Shown here piece after piece: positions 43,265 to 52,938 of a DNA stretch of 64,000 bases (positions within the stretch are counted from its first letter, which is position 1; each line of letters opens with the position of its first letter). A program made the translations under genes and the position numbers. The DNA is from Candidatus Avedoeria danica (GTDB taxonomy: Bacteria > Chloroflexota > Anaerolineae > Epilineales > Epilineaceae): contig JADJCV010000005.1 of assembly GCA_016703025.1 (NCBI GenBank), positions 62,001 through 126,000 of the forward strand, read 5' to 3'. The notes below the pieces were generated by a model, which had not been told where the DNA came from, searched no databases, and saw only the letters and a program-made list of their open reading frames with translations.

Positions 43265-44595
43265 CTAGCGCACCGGCCACGTGTGGAAGGACACCGGCAG
43301 GTAGACGCCGCTTCTGGGCGTGTCCGTCGGCGGCTCCGTCGGGACGTCGGTCGGCGTTCCGTCGGCACCGGCGTGTCCTGGACTTCGGGCGTCGCCGAGG
43401 GCGGATCCGTCGGGCGCGTCGTGCTCGTCGGCCGGGCGCCGCCGCGAGGGCGATCGTCGGGCAATCGATCTGGACGGTGCCCGTGCCGGCCCGATTGTCG
43501 ATGAACGTCGCGGTGAACGCGGTGCACAGTGCGGCGGCCGGGTTGGCCCGCACGCCGCGCACCTTCAGGCGAATGCGCTCGGATTCACGCGTGCGGAGGA
43601 GCTTCCACGCCACGCGGCTGCCGTCGGGAGCGGCCTCGGCGGGCGGCGGGCTGCCGCTCTCGGCCACGTATTCGAGGTCCGTACCGATCGTGGCCGTCAC
43701 GGCTAGTTGGGCCAGCGGGCTGACCCCATCGCGTTGGCCAGTTGGTCATAGTAGTTGTAGAGCCGGTCCGGGTTCGCAAGGTCGCCGATGAACTGCTGGG
43801 CGGAGGCGATGCGACGGATGCACGCCAGCTCGCACTCACGCACACCGCCGACCAGATGACGTCGGGGTTCTCGAGCTTGAGGGCATCGCCCTCTTGATGA
43901 CGAGTCGCATCCGGCCGTCGGCTGCTGCGCCGGGTTGAGCGCCGCCAGCGCCTCGGCGACCTCCAGCGGCTGGGATGTGCGCGGGTCGGTGTAGTCGTTG
44001 GCGCCGTCACTGTAGAGGAGGACGAACTCGCGCAGCCCGGAGCCGGCACCCGGCCGGCCGCGCTTCAGGACGTTGATGGCCTCCTTGAGCGCCGTGTCGA
44101 GCCGCGTCTCGCCCTCGGCCGACAGGCCGTCGACGCAGTCGATGATCTCTTCCTTGTCGTTCGTGAGGTCGCGCAGCCGCTGCGAGCGGTCGTTGTACTG
44201 GACGAGGCCGATCCCTGATCCATGGGTTGTTCGGCAGATCGAGCCGCTCGATAAGGCTCTTGATCGAGGTCTGGACGTCGCCGCGCAGGTGCTCCCCGGT
44301 GTCGGGGGTTCCGCGCAAACGCTTCGGACGCCTCCACCAGCAATGCGATGCAGCGGACCGTACGCACCCGCCGGGCAGCCCGCCTTGAGCGTCAACGTCA
44401 GCGGTACGTCCTCACCGACGGCCGCGCCGGCGGGGTGCTCGGAACGTCGGCGTCAGCGTGCACGGGCTTGGCGCGAGCAGCCGGCGGGCCGCGGTCGGGC
44501 CGGCGGCGAGGCCGGCCCACAGCAGCAGCGCCGATCGCGGCGGCGGTGACCGCGGCCGCGAGAGGGAAGGGTGAGAGGGACGTCAGACGGCGCAT
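43265..44595 (-). pseudogene. Secreted VWA-domain protein with C-terminal YLPV, many frameshifts
   Basis: ATG at 44595 has AGGAGG 8 bases upstream and opens a signal peptide (MRRLTSLSPFPLAAAVTAAA). Parts of a VWA domain can be read only by changing frame about six times: LLVEASEAF, TPDTGEHLRGDVQTSIKSLI, IGLVQYNDRSQRLRDLTND, REFVLLYSDGANDYTDP, then GDALKLENPDVIWSA. The last part has IDCPTIALAA, a Pro/Thr linker and VYLPVSFHTWPVR before TAG at 43265. All pieces are in the right order, so the gene was recently intact or is intact in the cell and misread here. Confidence 0.7.
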
Positions 44596-44618
44596 GCGCG
44601 CTTCCTCCTGCAACACAT

Positions 44619-44709
44619 CTGCAGATCAAGGGACACCTGCAGCTCAAGGGACACCTGCAGCTCAGTGGACACCCGTATGATCACGGGACACCCGCAGATC
44701 GGGGGGCCA
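44619..44709. repeat. 18-bp tandem repeat in divergent promoter region
   Basis: CTGCAGATCAAGGGACAC (44619-44636), CTGCAGCTCAAGGGACAC (44637-44654) and CTGCAGCTCAGTGGACAC (44655-44672) are head-to-tail. A 19-base variant (44673-44691) and a degenerate one follow. They fill the gap between the divergent VWA and ABC-transporter genes. Confidence 0.8.
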
Positions 44710-44800
44710 GCCGGCGAGCGGCCCATTGTAGCAGCGCCGGATGCTATCGTTCCTCCCGTGACCGCCCAGACGCCCCCCTCACCGCCCTCGATGCCCACGC

Positions 44801-45529
44801 ATGGGCGCCGGCAATGCGCCGTTCGACACACCGCCGGCCGTCGTGCTCGACGGCGTCGCAGGTCTTCTCCGAGGCGATACGTCGCACACCGTCCTCGAGG
44901 ACATCACGCTGACGTTGCCCGCCGGTCGGTTCATCGTCATCCTCGGTCGCAGCGGCTCAGGCAAGAGCACGCTGCTCAACCTGATTGCCGGCATCGACAA
45001 CCCGGAGCCGCGGACACATCACCGTGGCCGGCGTGCCGATCACCCGCTTGGCCGAGCGCGAGCGCACGATCTTCCGGCGCGACCACATCGGGTTCGTCTA
45101 CCAGTTCTTCAACCTCATTCCGACCCTCTCGGTGCGCGACAACGTCGCACTGCCGCTCGAGCTTGCCGGCCGCACCTCCACCGCCCGCACCGCCGCGGAC
45201 GCCCTCCTGGCCGAGGTCGACCTGCTCGACCGCGCCCGACAATATCCGGATCGCCTCCAGCGGCGGAGAGCAGCAGCGGGTCGCGATCGCCCGCGCCTTG
45301 GCGGCCGCCCCGCCGATCGTCCTGGCGGATGAGCCGACCGGCAACCTTGACCTCGAGACCGGTACGCGGGTCTGGCCCTGCTGCGCCGGCTGGTGGGCGA
45401 CCGTGGCCGGACGCTGATCATGGCCACCCACAGCCGCGCCGTCGCCGCCGCCGCGGACGTCGTGCTCCGCGTCGAGGGCACCGGCCTCGTGCCGGTCCAG
45501 CCGGGTCGCCTGACCGACGCAGCGGGTGA
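44801..45529 (+). CDS. ABC transporter ATPase (LolD/MacB-like), frameshifted
   Basis: The ATPase of an Att/MacB-type exporter. Motifs appear in order but in different frames: Walker A GRSGSGKST, Q-loop FVYQFFNLIPTL, signature SGGEQQRVAIARALA, Walker B VLADEPTGNLD and H-loop MATHSRAVA. Frame changes lie near 45010-45018, 45256-45262 and 45360-45368, and one more is needed to end at the TGA near 45529. The family loads ATP for a FtsX-type permease, which follows about 20 bases later. The start is uncertain; a GTG at 44758 would need another shift. Confidence 0.8.
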   Translation: MGAGNAPFDTPPAVVLDGVAGLLRGDTSHTVLEDITLTLPAGRFIVILGRSGSGKSTLLNLIAGIDNPEPRTHHRGRRADHPLGRARAHDLPARPHRVRLPVLQPHSDPLGARQRRTAARACRPHLHRPHRRGRPPGRGRPARPRPTISGSPPAAESSSGSRSPAPWRPPRRSSWRMSRPATLTSRPVRGSGPAAPAGGRPWPDADHGHPQPRRRRRRGRRAPRRGHRPRAGPAGSPDRRSG

Positions 45530-45549
45530 AGCGATCCGCGCCGCGCGAC

Positions 45550-48222
45550 GTGGCGCGCCGCCGTGCGCTGGCCGACCGATTCGCCTCCGCCCGTCCCCTC
45601 CTCCGCTGCCGTCGCCAACCTGCGCCGCCGCAAGGCGCAGAGCGCCTCCCCTCGTCGCCGGCATCGCGCTCGGCGTAGCCGTCGTCGTGGCCATCGACCT
45701 GGCGAACGCGAGCGCGCTGGCCGCCTTCCGCCGCTCGGCCGCCGCCGTCACCGGCCGCGCAACGCACCGCGTCGTCGGCAGGCCGACGGGCATCGACGCG
45801 CGACTACGTTCGCATCGCCACCGATCCATCGCTGACCGCCGGCCGCGGCACCGGTGGTCGAGGGTCTCGTGGAAGTACCGGCCCTTGGCGACCGCACGCT
45901 CACGCTGCTCGGCATCGACCCACTGGCCGACGCGCCGTTCCGTGACCTTCTGACCGGCACCGCAGGCGATCAGGCCAGCGTCGTCGCCCTCTCCCCCACC
46001 GGCGGCAGCCAGCGCGGCGCGGACCCCGTCGTCGGTCCGGGCATGCTGCTCTCACGCAGCGACGGTGTTCTCCTCGGCCGAGCCCTCGCCGATGCCACCG
46101 GCACCGATGTCGGCGCGTCGCTCATCATCGACACCGGCGGCGGACCGATCACGGCAACGCTCATCGGCATTCTCGACGCATCCGATGCGCTCGGCCGCCG
46201 CGCCCTCGAGGGCCTCGTCCTGGCCGACATCGGCGCCGCGCAGGCATTCCTCGGCCGCGGCGGTCGCCTCGACCGGATCGATCTCCGCCTGCCCGAAGCG
46301 CCCGCCGCACGCGACGCCGCCCTCGCCGCACTGGCCGCCCTGCTCCCGCCGAGCGCGGTGATCGAGCCCGCCGGCGCGGCCGCCGACACCGTGGCCTCGA
46401 TGACGGACGCGTTCCGGCTCAACCTGACCGCGCTCAGTTTGCTCGCGCTGCTGGTGGGGATGTTCCTCATCTTCAACACCGTCCGCTTCAACGTCGTCCA
46501 ACGCCGTCCGGTGCTGGCCTGCCTGCGCGCGCTCGGCGTCACCCGCGGCCAGATCTGCGCCCTCGTGCTGGCCGAAGCTGCCGCGCTCGGGGTCGTCGGC
46601 GCCGTGCTCGGCGTCGGCCTCGGCCTGTTGATGGGTCGCGGCGCCGTCGCCCTCGTCAGTCGGACGATCAACGACCTCTACTTCGCCGTCGACGTCCAGA
46701 ACGTCGACGCGAGCCCGGCCTCCCTCGTACGCGCCCTCGCCGGCCTGGCTGCTGCGCTGCTGGCCGCCGCGCTGCCGGCCCTCGAAGCCGCCCGCGTGCC
46801 GCCGGTGACCGCGCCCGCCGCTCGACCGCCGAGGAAGGCGCCCGTCGCGGCGTCCGGCGCGGCGCCATGGCTGCGCTTGCCTGCGCCCTGGGCCGGCGCC
46901 GCGCTCCTGTTGCTGCCCAGCCGCAGCGTCGCCCTCGGCTTCGTCGCCCTCCGGCCTGATCGTGTTCGCCTTCGCCCTGCTCGCACCGGCTGCAACGGTC
47001 GGGATGATGGCCGTCCTGCGCCCCGTCCTCGCCCGCGTCCTCGGCCTGCCGGGCCGGATGGCGCCGCGCGATGTCGTGCGCTCCCTCTCGCGCACGGGCG
47101 TGGCGGTCGGGGCGCTGATGGTGGCGCTGTCCGTCAGCATCGGCGTCGGGATCATGGTCGGGAGCTTCCGACAGACGGTTCAGGACTGGCTGGCGCAGAC
47201 ACCCGCAGGCCGACATCTTCATCTCGCCCGCCGCGGCCGGCCCGGGCCGTGGCGGCCGGACGCTGTCGCCCGAGGTCGCCGAGCTGTTCCGCGCCCTGCC
47301 GGAAGTGACCGACGTCGCCACGGCCCACCCCGTGACGCTGCGCACCGCCGCCACGGATACGGACGCCGCGGCCGATGCCGAGCCCATCGACGTTCTCGTC
47401 GTCGGCCGCGACATCGCCGGCGCCGGCCGCCGCTACCTGTCGGCAGCCGGCGACGCGGCTGCCGTCCAGCGCGCCCTCGACGCCGGCGCCGTGACGATCT
47501 CGGAACCCTCGCCCGCCGCCTCGGCCTCGCCACGGGCGACGTCCTGACGCTGCGTTCCGACCACGGGCCGCGCGCCTTCCCGATCGCCGGCGTCTTCAAC
47601 GATTACGGAGCCGACCGCGGCATCGCGCTGATGCTGGATGTCGTCTATCGCGCCGCGTGGGACGATCCGCGGATCACGAACATGGCCGTGACGCTCCGCC
47701 CCGGTGTCGATGCCGACGCCTTCACCGACGAGTTGGCACGCCGCTTCGGCCGCGTCGACGGCTCCCGCCTCGACTTCCGGTCGAACCGCAGCCTGCGCGC
47801 CGAGGTCTTCCAGGTCTTCGACCGCGTTCTCGATCACGACGGCCCTCCAGGTGCTGGCCGTCGTCGTCGCGTTCATCGGCGTGCTGGCCGCGCTCGGCCG
47901 TCCAACCGAGCGCGCGCGAGAACGCCACGCTCAGGGCGACCGGCATGACGGTCGGCCAGGTCATTCGCCTGGCGCTCACCCAGACCGGCCTGCTCGGCCT
48001 CGTCGCCGGCGTGCTCAGCTGGCCGGCCGGACTCACGCTGGCGCTGATCCTGATCTACGTCATCAACCGCCGCTCCTTCGGCTGGACGATCCAGACCCAC
48101 ATCGATCCGATGATCTTCGCCCGCGCCCTCGTCCTCGCCGTCTCTGCCGCTCTCCTCGCCGGTCTCGCCCCGCCTGGCGCCTCGTCCGCATGCCGATCGC
48201 CGCCAGCCTGCGCGAGGAGTGA
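45550..48222 (+). pseudogene. FtsX-type ABC permease (Att-like), about ten frameshifts
   Basis: A permease of about 890 codons with two FtsX-like membrane units. The first hydrophobic segment is LVAGIALGVAVVVAIDLANA; the first FtsX core is LSLLALLVGMFLIFNTVRFN with VLACLRALGVTRGQI. The second core is LQVLAVVVAFIGVLAAL with LRATGMTVGQVIRLALTQTG. Frame changes lie near 45590, 45650, 45800, 45850, 46955, 47208, 47508, 47840, 47925 and 48168, all without loss of order. Long intact stretches (for example 45854-46950) argue for sequence errors. Together with the ATPase and the lipoprotein it resembles attEFGH-type exporters. Confidence 0.78.
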
Positions 48223-48227
48223 GGACG

Positions 48228-49502
48228 ATGCCGGTCCCGACGACGCGTCGTGCCGCGGGCGCTCTCTTCGCCGCGATGATCTTTGCCCCGGCCGTGACCG
48301 GCTGCCGCCCCAGCGCCCCTCCACCGGTCAGCGCCGACATCGTCGCCATGATGTCCGGCCCGACCGAGGGCTTCGCCCGCGCCATCGGCCCCCCGCCCGC
48401 TCCGCTTCCCGGACGACGAGGGCGCCCACCCGGAGTACCAGACGGAGTGGTGGTACTACACCGGCCACCTGTTCGCGCGGGCGGGCGAATCAGGTGCATC
48501 CGCGGTCCCAGTGAACCCGAACACCGTGCCGAGCTGGCTCCTCGAACGAGACGCGGGAGACCGCCGCCGCTTCGGCTTCCAGCTGACCTTCTTTCGCAGC
48601 AGCGTGGCCCCTCCAATGGCGGCGTCGACGTCGCCACCCACCACGGCCTGGACGACCACGCAAGCCCACCTCGCCCACTTCACCGTCACGGACGTCGCCG
48701 CTGACCGCTTCCATTCCGCCGAGCGGCTCGCCCGCGGCGCGGTCGGCTGGCCGGCGCGCTGGCCGAGCCGTACCGCGTCTGGCTCGGGCCGTGGTCGGCA
48801 GCAGGCGCGGCCGGGCGGTGTCGGCAGCGGCCACGAGGCGGCGGCGGGCGTGCGGCTGCGGGCCCAGGGACGGGCCGGTGGCCGTCGACGTGACCGTCCG
48901 AGCCGTCAAGCCGCCGGCACTGCACGGCCAGGAAGGGTGGAGCCGGAAGGGTCCCGAGCCCGGCAACGCATCCTATTACTACTCCTTCACCCGGCTGGCC
49001 GCGACGGGCGTCGTGACGACCGCGGCGGGCGTCTGGCCGGTCGACGGCGGCGTCTGGATGGACCACGAGTGGTCGACGAGCGCGCTGGCGGACGGCCGCC
49101 AGGGTTGGGACTGGCTCAGCCTGCAGTTGGACGATGGGCGGGACATCATGGCCTTCCAGATCCGCGATGCGGCCGGCGCCGCGGCGCCCGGAGTCCAGCG
49201 GCAGCCTCGTCGACGACACGGGCAGCGTCCGGTCGTTCGGGGCGAGCGACTTCGACTTGGTGCCGACGGGCTCGTGGCGGAGCCCGCGCACCGGCGCACG
49301 CTACCCATCGGGCTGGCGCTTTGCAGCTGCCGGGCGAGGACATCGACCTGCGCTGAAGCCCCTCACGGCCGATCAGGAGCTGGCCACGGGCTTCCGCTAC
49401 TGGGAGGGCGCGGTCACCGTCGACGGCACTTCCGGCGGGCGCATGATCAAGGGGCGCGGCTACGTCGAGCTGACCGGCTACGCGGCGGCGCCGGCGCCCT
49501 GA
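48228..49502 (+). pseudogene. AttH/CrtC-like lipoprotein of the ABC system, frameshifted
   Basis: ATG at 48228 with GAGGAG 8 bases upstream opens a lipoprotein signal (FAPAVTGC). The AttH/carotenoid-hydratase-like fold is recognised by PEYQTEWWYYTGHLF, RRFGFQLTFFRS, YYYSFTRLAATGVV, VWMDHEWSTSAL, WDWLSLQLDDGRDIMAFQIR and GRGYVELTGYA. These lie in three frames, with at least five changes between 48390 and 49340. AttH proteins are outer-face partners of FtsX-type transporters; a carotenoid substrate is not implied. The gene directly follows the permease. Confidence 0.78.
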
Positions 49503-49659
49503 CGTACGACGTGCTCTGTCACTATCCCCACGACAGTGGGGCGTGTTACGCTTTCACGGGTCCGGGCCATCTATCCTATGCTCGCTGCGCGGGACCGTTC
49601 GCATCCGAACGGCTTGACGCGCCGGCGAGCGGTGCGACCGGGCGAAGGGGGATCATCTC

Positions 49660-52600
49660 ATGACGGGTTCGCGAAGCGGCCGGAGCGGCCGCATTGCCAT
49701 CGCCGCGGCGGTGGCGCTGACGGTGTTCGGTTGGGTGCGCGCCAGCGGGGCGCAGCCCGTCCGCGCCGCCCTCCCACAGGCCTACACGCGTCGCAAGCTG
49801 GCCGTCACAGCCAATGCCGCCGATGCCCGGCCGCTTCCTGGCAGCCGCCGGCATCGACGTGGCGGACGACGGACAGGTGTACGTCGCCGACGCCGGTGCC
49901 GGCCGGGTGCACGTCCTTGCCCCCCCGATGGGACGGGGTTGCGCCTGATCGGCCGCCCCGGGAGTGCGCCGGGCGAGCTCGCGTCACCGAGCGACGTGGC
50001 CGTCGACGGCGGGCGTTTGTACGTCACGGACACCGGCAACCAGCGGGTGCAGGTCTTCGATGCTGCCAACGGCACCTTCCTGGCCGCTTGGGCGAACTTC
50101 GGCAACCCGCACGGCATCGCCGTCGGCGAGGGCAAGGTTTTCGTCAGCGACCCCATCGCGCGCCGGATCATCGTCCGCGACCTCACCGGCGCCGACGTCA
50201 GCACGTGGGGCGCGGGCGCGGCCGTCGCGCTCGATCTCGAGGGCCCGCGCGGTCTCGACTTCAAGGACGGTCGCGTCTTCATCGCCGACACGCCGGCGAC
50301 GCGCGTCGTGATCTGCGACACGAACGGCCTGCAGGTCGACGCCCTCGATCGGCCCGGCAACAACATCGAGTACGACGGCCCGGTCGATGTGGCGGCGGAG
50401 GATGGGCGGTTCTACTTCACGACGGTGCGCCGCCTGTTCGTCGTCCGACCGGACGCCACGGGCCGGCTCGTGGAGCAGAACCAAGGCGGCTACATCTACG
50501 GCGGGTTCGGGATCGCCATCGGCCCGGGCGCCGGGCTTGCGGTCACGGTACAGGATGCACGTTCCGCGATGTCGGGTGTGTACCACTACGCGGACCGGGA
50601 CGACCTCAGCGTCACCCTGCCCGTCCTGTGGGGCGATGTCGCGGTGCCGGTCGGAGAGCTCGACGGACCGCGGCGGATCACCGCCGCCGGCGACGGCACG
50701 GTGTTCATGCTCGACAACTGGCCGCGCGTGCAGGTCTGGCGCGGTGACGGCACGCCGCTGCGCCACATCGGCATACCAGGCCCGACCGACGTCGCCGGCG
50801 ACGTTAACAGCGGTGACGCACACGTGGCCACCGGTGGCGACATCCGCCGGATCAAGCCCGACGGGACCCAGGTCTGGAAGTGGACGCCGCCCGGCCAGGG
50901 TGCTTGGCTGCTGGCAGCCGCAGCCACGGACGGACTCGTGGCGATCGACGCCGGCGGCAGCCTGATCGCCCACATCGACGCGGCCGGCAACGCCACGACG
51001 TCGCCGCTCACCGGCGTGATCGTCGACATCGCCACCGGCGGCGGGCGCGTCGTCGTGGCCGATCGGACCGCGGCGGCGATCCGGATGATCGCGCCGGACG
51101 GCAGCGAGCTGGAACGCTGGCCGGTGCCGACGCGCCTCATGCGCGTCGCCGGCGCGGCGGACGGCAGCCGTTGGTTCGCGCTGACCGCGGACGGCTGGGT
51201 TTGGGCATACGACAACACGGGCACGCCGCTGGCCGCTTTCGACGCGTCCGCGGACGGTGCGGCGGTGGACCTGGCCGTCGATCCGACGGGCCGCGTGCTC
51301 GTCGTCGACGACACGAACGAGCGCGTCGATGTCTGGCAGCTCGACCCGACCGCCACACCGCCCGAGCCGCCCGCACCCGACGATCGCTGCCAGCTGCGAA
51401 CGACGAAGGTCGCCGGCCCGTCGCCGGTGCGCGTCGACGCGCTCGTCACGGTCGAGCTCGGCCTGAGCGGCAGCTGCCCGTCGCAGAGCGTCGATCTCGA
51501 CCTCGTCATGGTCATCGACCGCTCGGGCTCGATGGAGGGGCCGAAGCTCTCGGCCGCGCAGCAGGCGGCGATCGACTTCACCGCCGAGCTCGACTTTGCC
51601 CGCGTGCGAACGGCCGTCGTCGCGTTCAGCGACGCAGCCCGCGTCGCGCAGGGCCTGACGAACCGCCGCCCGAGCCTCGTGCAGGCGATCGCCGGCATCC
51701 TGCCGGGCGGCAACACGGACATCGCCGAGGCGATCAGCGAAGCCCAGAGCGAGCTCGCCGGACCGCGCGGCCGCTCGGGTGCCCCGGACGTCGTCGTGCT
51801 GATGACGGACGGCAAGCCGAACAGCGACGTCGAGGCGAACGCCGCCCGCCGCGCGGCGACGTCCGCACGCCAGGCGGGCATCTCGCTCTACACGATCGGC
51901 CTGGGCGGCGACGTCGATGCAGCGCTCCTGATCGAGCTGGCCGGCTCCCCGGACCGCAGCTTCACCGTGCCGTCGCAGGCCGAGCTGACCCGCATCTACA
52001 CCCAGATCGCCCGGCGGCTCTCGACGAGCGTGCTGCTCGAGCGGATCGAGGTCGTCGACGAGCTGCCGTCCGACATGCGCTATGAGACGGGCTCGGCGGT
52101 GCCGCCGGCCGTTGTCGCCGGAACGGACCTGCGCTGGTCCCTGTCGGCCGTGCCGGCGTCCGGCTTCAGCCTGCGCTACCAGGTGCGCCCGCAGCGCTGG
52201 GGCATCCGCCCGACGAACGTGCGCGCCACCGGCACCTACACGGACGGCATGGGCTTCGGTGGACAGGTCGTGTTCCCGGTGCCGCAGATCGAGGTCATCG
52301 GCGACCATCGCGCCTACCTGCCGATCCTCTACCGCACGCAATGCCCGACGCAGCGCACGGATGTCGTGCTGGCGATCGACACGTCGTCCAGCATGCAGGA
52401 TCTCGATGGGACGGGCGCGACGCTCCTGGCGGGGGCCAAGCACGCCGCGCGCGCGTTCATCGAGCTGCTGGCGCTGCCGATGGACCAGGCAGCGATCGTC
52501 TCGTTCAACGAGCACGGCGCCATCGCCCAGCCGCTGACCGGTGACCGGCCCACGCTCCTGGCGCGGATCGACGGCCTGTCGAGCGCACAGGGCACCCGTA

Positions 52601-52908
52601 TCGACCGCGGCCTCGCGCTCGCGCTGGCCGAACTGACGAGTCGGCGCCGGAAGGCCGAAAACCTGCCGGTCGTCATCCTGCTCACGGACGGACGGCCGCA
52701 GGGCGGCTCAGAGGCCGCCACCGTCGCGATCGCCAAGCAGCTGCGCGACGCCGGGATCGTCGTCTACACGATCGGCCTCGGCGCCGACGTCGACAGCGGC
52801 TTCATGGCCAACCTGGCTGGCTCGCCCGAGCGCTACCGATTCGCGCCGACGCCGCAACAGCTTTCGGAGATCTATCGGGCGATCGCGTTGAGCTTGCCCT
52901 GCAGGTAG
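49660..52908 (+). CDS. Secreted NHL-propeller protein with two VWA domains and YLP motif (paralogue)
   Basis: A 1,082-residue exported protein, paralogous to that at 11611-15015. It has a signal peptide (about 10-32) and NHL-type blades (LASPSDVAVDGGRLYVTDTG, GNQRVQVFDAANG, LDFKDGRVFIADTP). VWA-1 has MIDAS DRSGSMEG near 617; a beta-sandwich follows, then AYLPILYRTQC near 885 and VWA-2 with DTSSSM. Unlike the paralogue it has no Thr/Pro linker before YLPI. Residues read from about 49825-49925 are out of frame (the other frame gives FLAAAGIDVADDGQVYVADA), so two compensating indels lie there. AAGGGGG precedes the ATG by 9 bases. Confidence 0.87.
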   Translation: MTGSRSGRSGRIAIAAAVALTVFGWVRASGAQPVRAALPQAYTRRKLAVTANAADARPLPGSRRHRRGGRRTGVRRRRRCRPGARPCPPDGTGLRLIGRPGSAPGELASPSDVAVDGGRLYVTDTGNQRVQVFDAANGTFLAAWANFGNPHGIAVGEGKVFVSDPIARRIIVRDLTGADVSTWGAGAAVALDLEGPRGLDFKDGRVFIADTPATRVVICDTNGLQVDALDRPGNNIEYDGPVDVAAEDGRFYFTTVRRLFVVRPDATGRLVEQNQGGYIYGGFGIAIGPGAGLAVTVQDARSAMSGVYHYADRDDLSVTLPVLWGDVAVPVGELDGPRRITAAGDGTVFMLDNWPRVQVWRGDGTPLRHIGIPGPTDVAGDVNSGDAHVATGGDIRRIKPDGTQVWKWTPPGQGAWLLAAAATDGLVAIDAGGSLIAHIDAAGNATTSPLTGVIVDIATGGGRVVVADRTAAAIRMIAPDGSELERWPVPTRLMRVAGAADGSRWFALTADGWVWAYDNTGTPLAAFDASADGAAVDLAVDPTGRVLVVDDTNERVDVWQLDPTATPPEPPAPDDRCQLRTTKVAGPSPVRVDALVTVELGLSGSCPSQSVDLDLVMVIDRSGSMEGPKLSAAQQAAIDFTAELDFARVRTAVVAFSDAARVAQGLTNRRPSLVQAIAGILPGGNTDIAEAISEAQSELAGPRGRSGAPDVVVLMTDGKPNSDVEANAARRAATSARQAGISLYTIGLGGDVDAALLIELAGSPDRSFTVPSQAELTRIYTQIARRLSTSVLLERIEVVDELPSDMRYETGSAVPPAVVAGTDLRWSLSAVPASGFSLRYQVRPQRWGIRPTNVRATGTYTDGMGFGGQVVFPVPQIEVIGDHRAYLPILYRTQCPTQRTDVVLAIDTSSSMQDLDGTGATLLAGAKHAARAFIELLALPMDQAAIVSFNEHGAIAQPLTGDRPTLLARIDGLSSAQGTRIDRGLALALAELTSRRRKAENLPVVILLTDGRPQGGSEAATVAIAKQLRDAGIVVYTIGLGADVDSGFMANLAGSPERYRFAPTPQQLSEIYRAIALSLPCR

Positions 52909-52938
52909 GACGTCGATCCGAAGCCGTCCGGCTTTGCC

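Noticed and set aside
44571..44912. Plus-strand frame with six-residue repeats (HLQLKG)
   Set aside because: It only translates the 18-bp tandem repeat and overlaps the signal peptide region of the VWA gene on the other strand.
49528..49543. CCCCAC-GACA-GTGGGG hairpin after the AttH-like gene as terminator
   Set aside because: The stem is only 6 bp and lacks a T-tract, so it is too weak to call.
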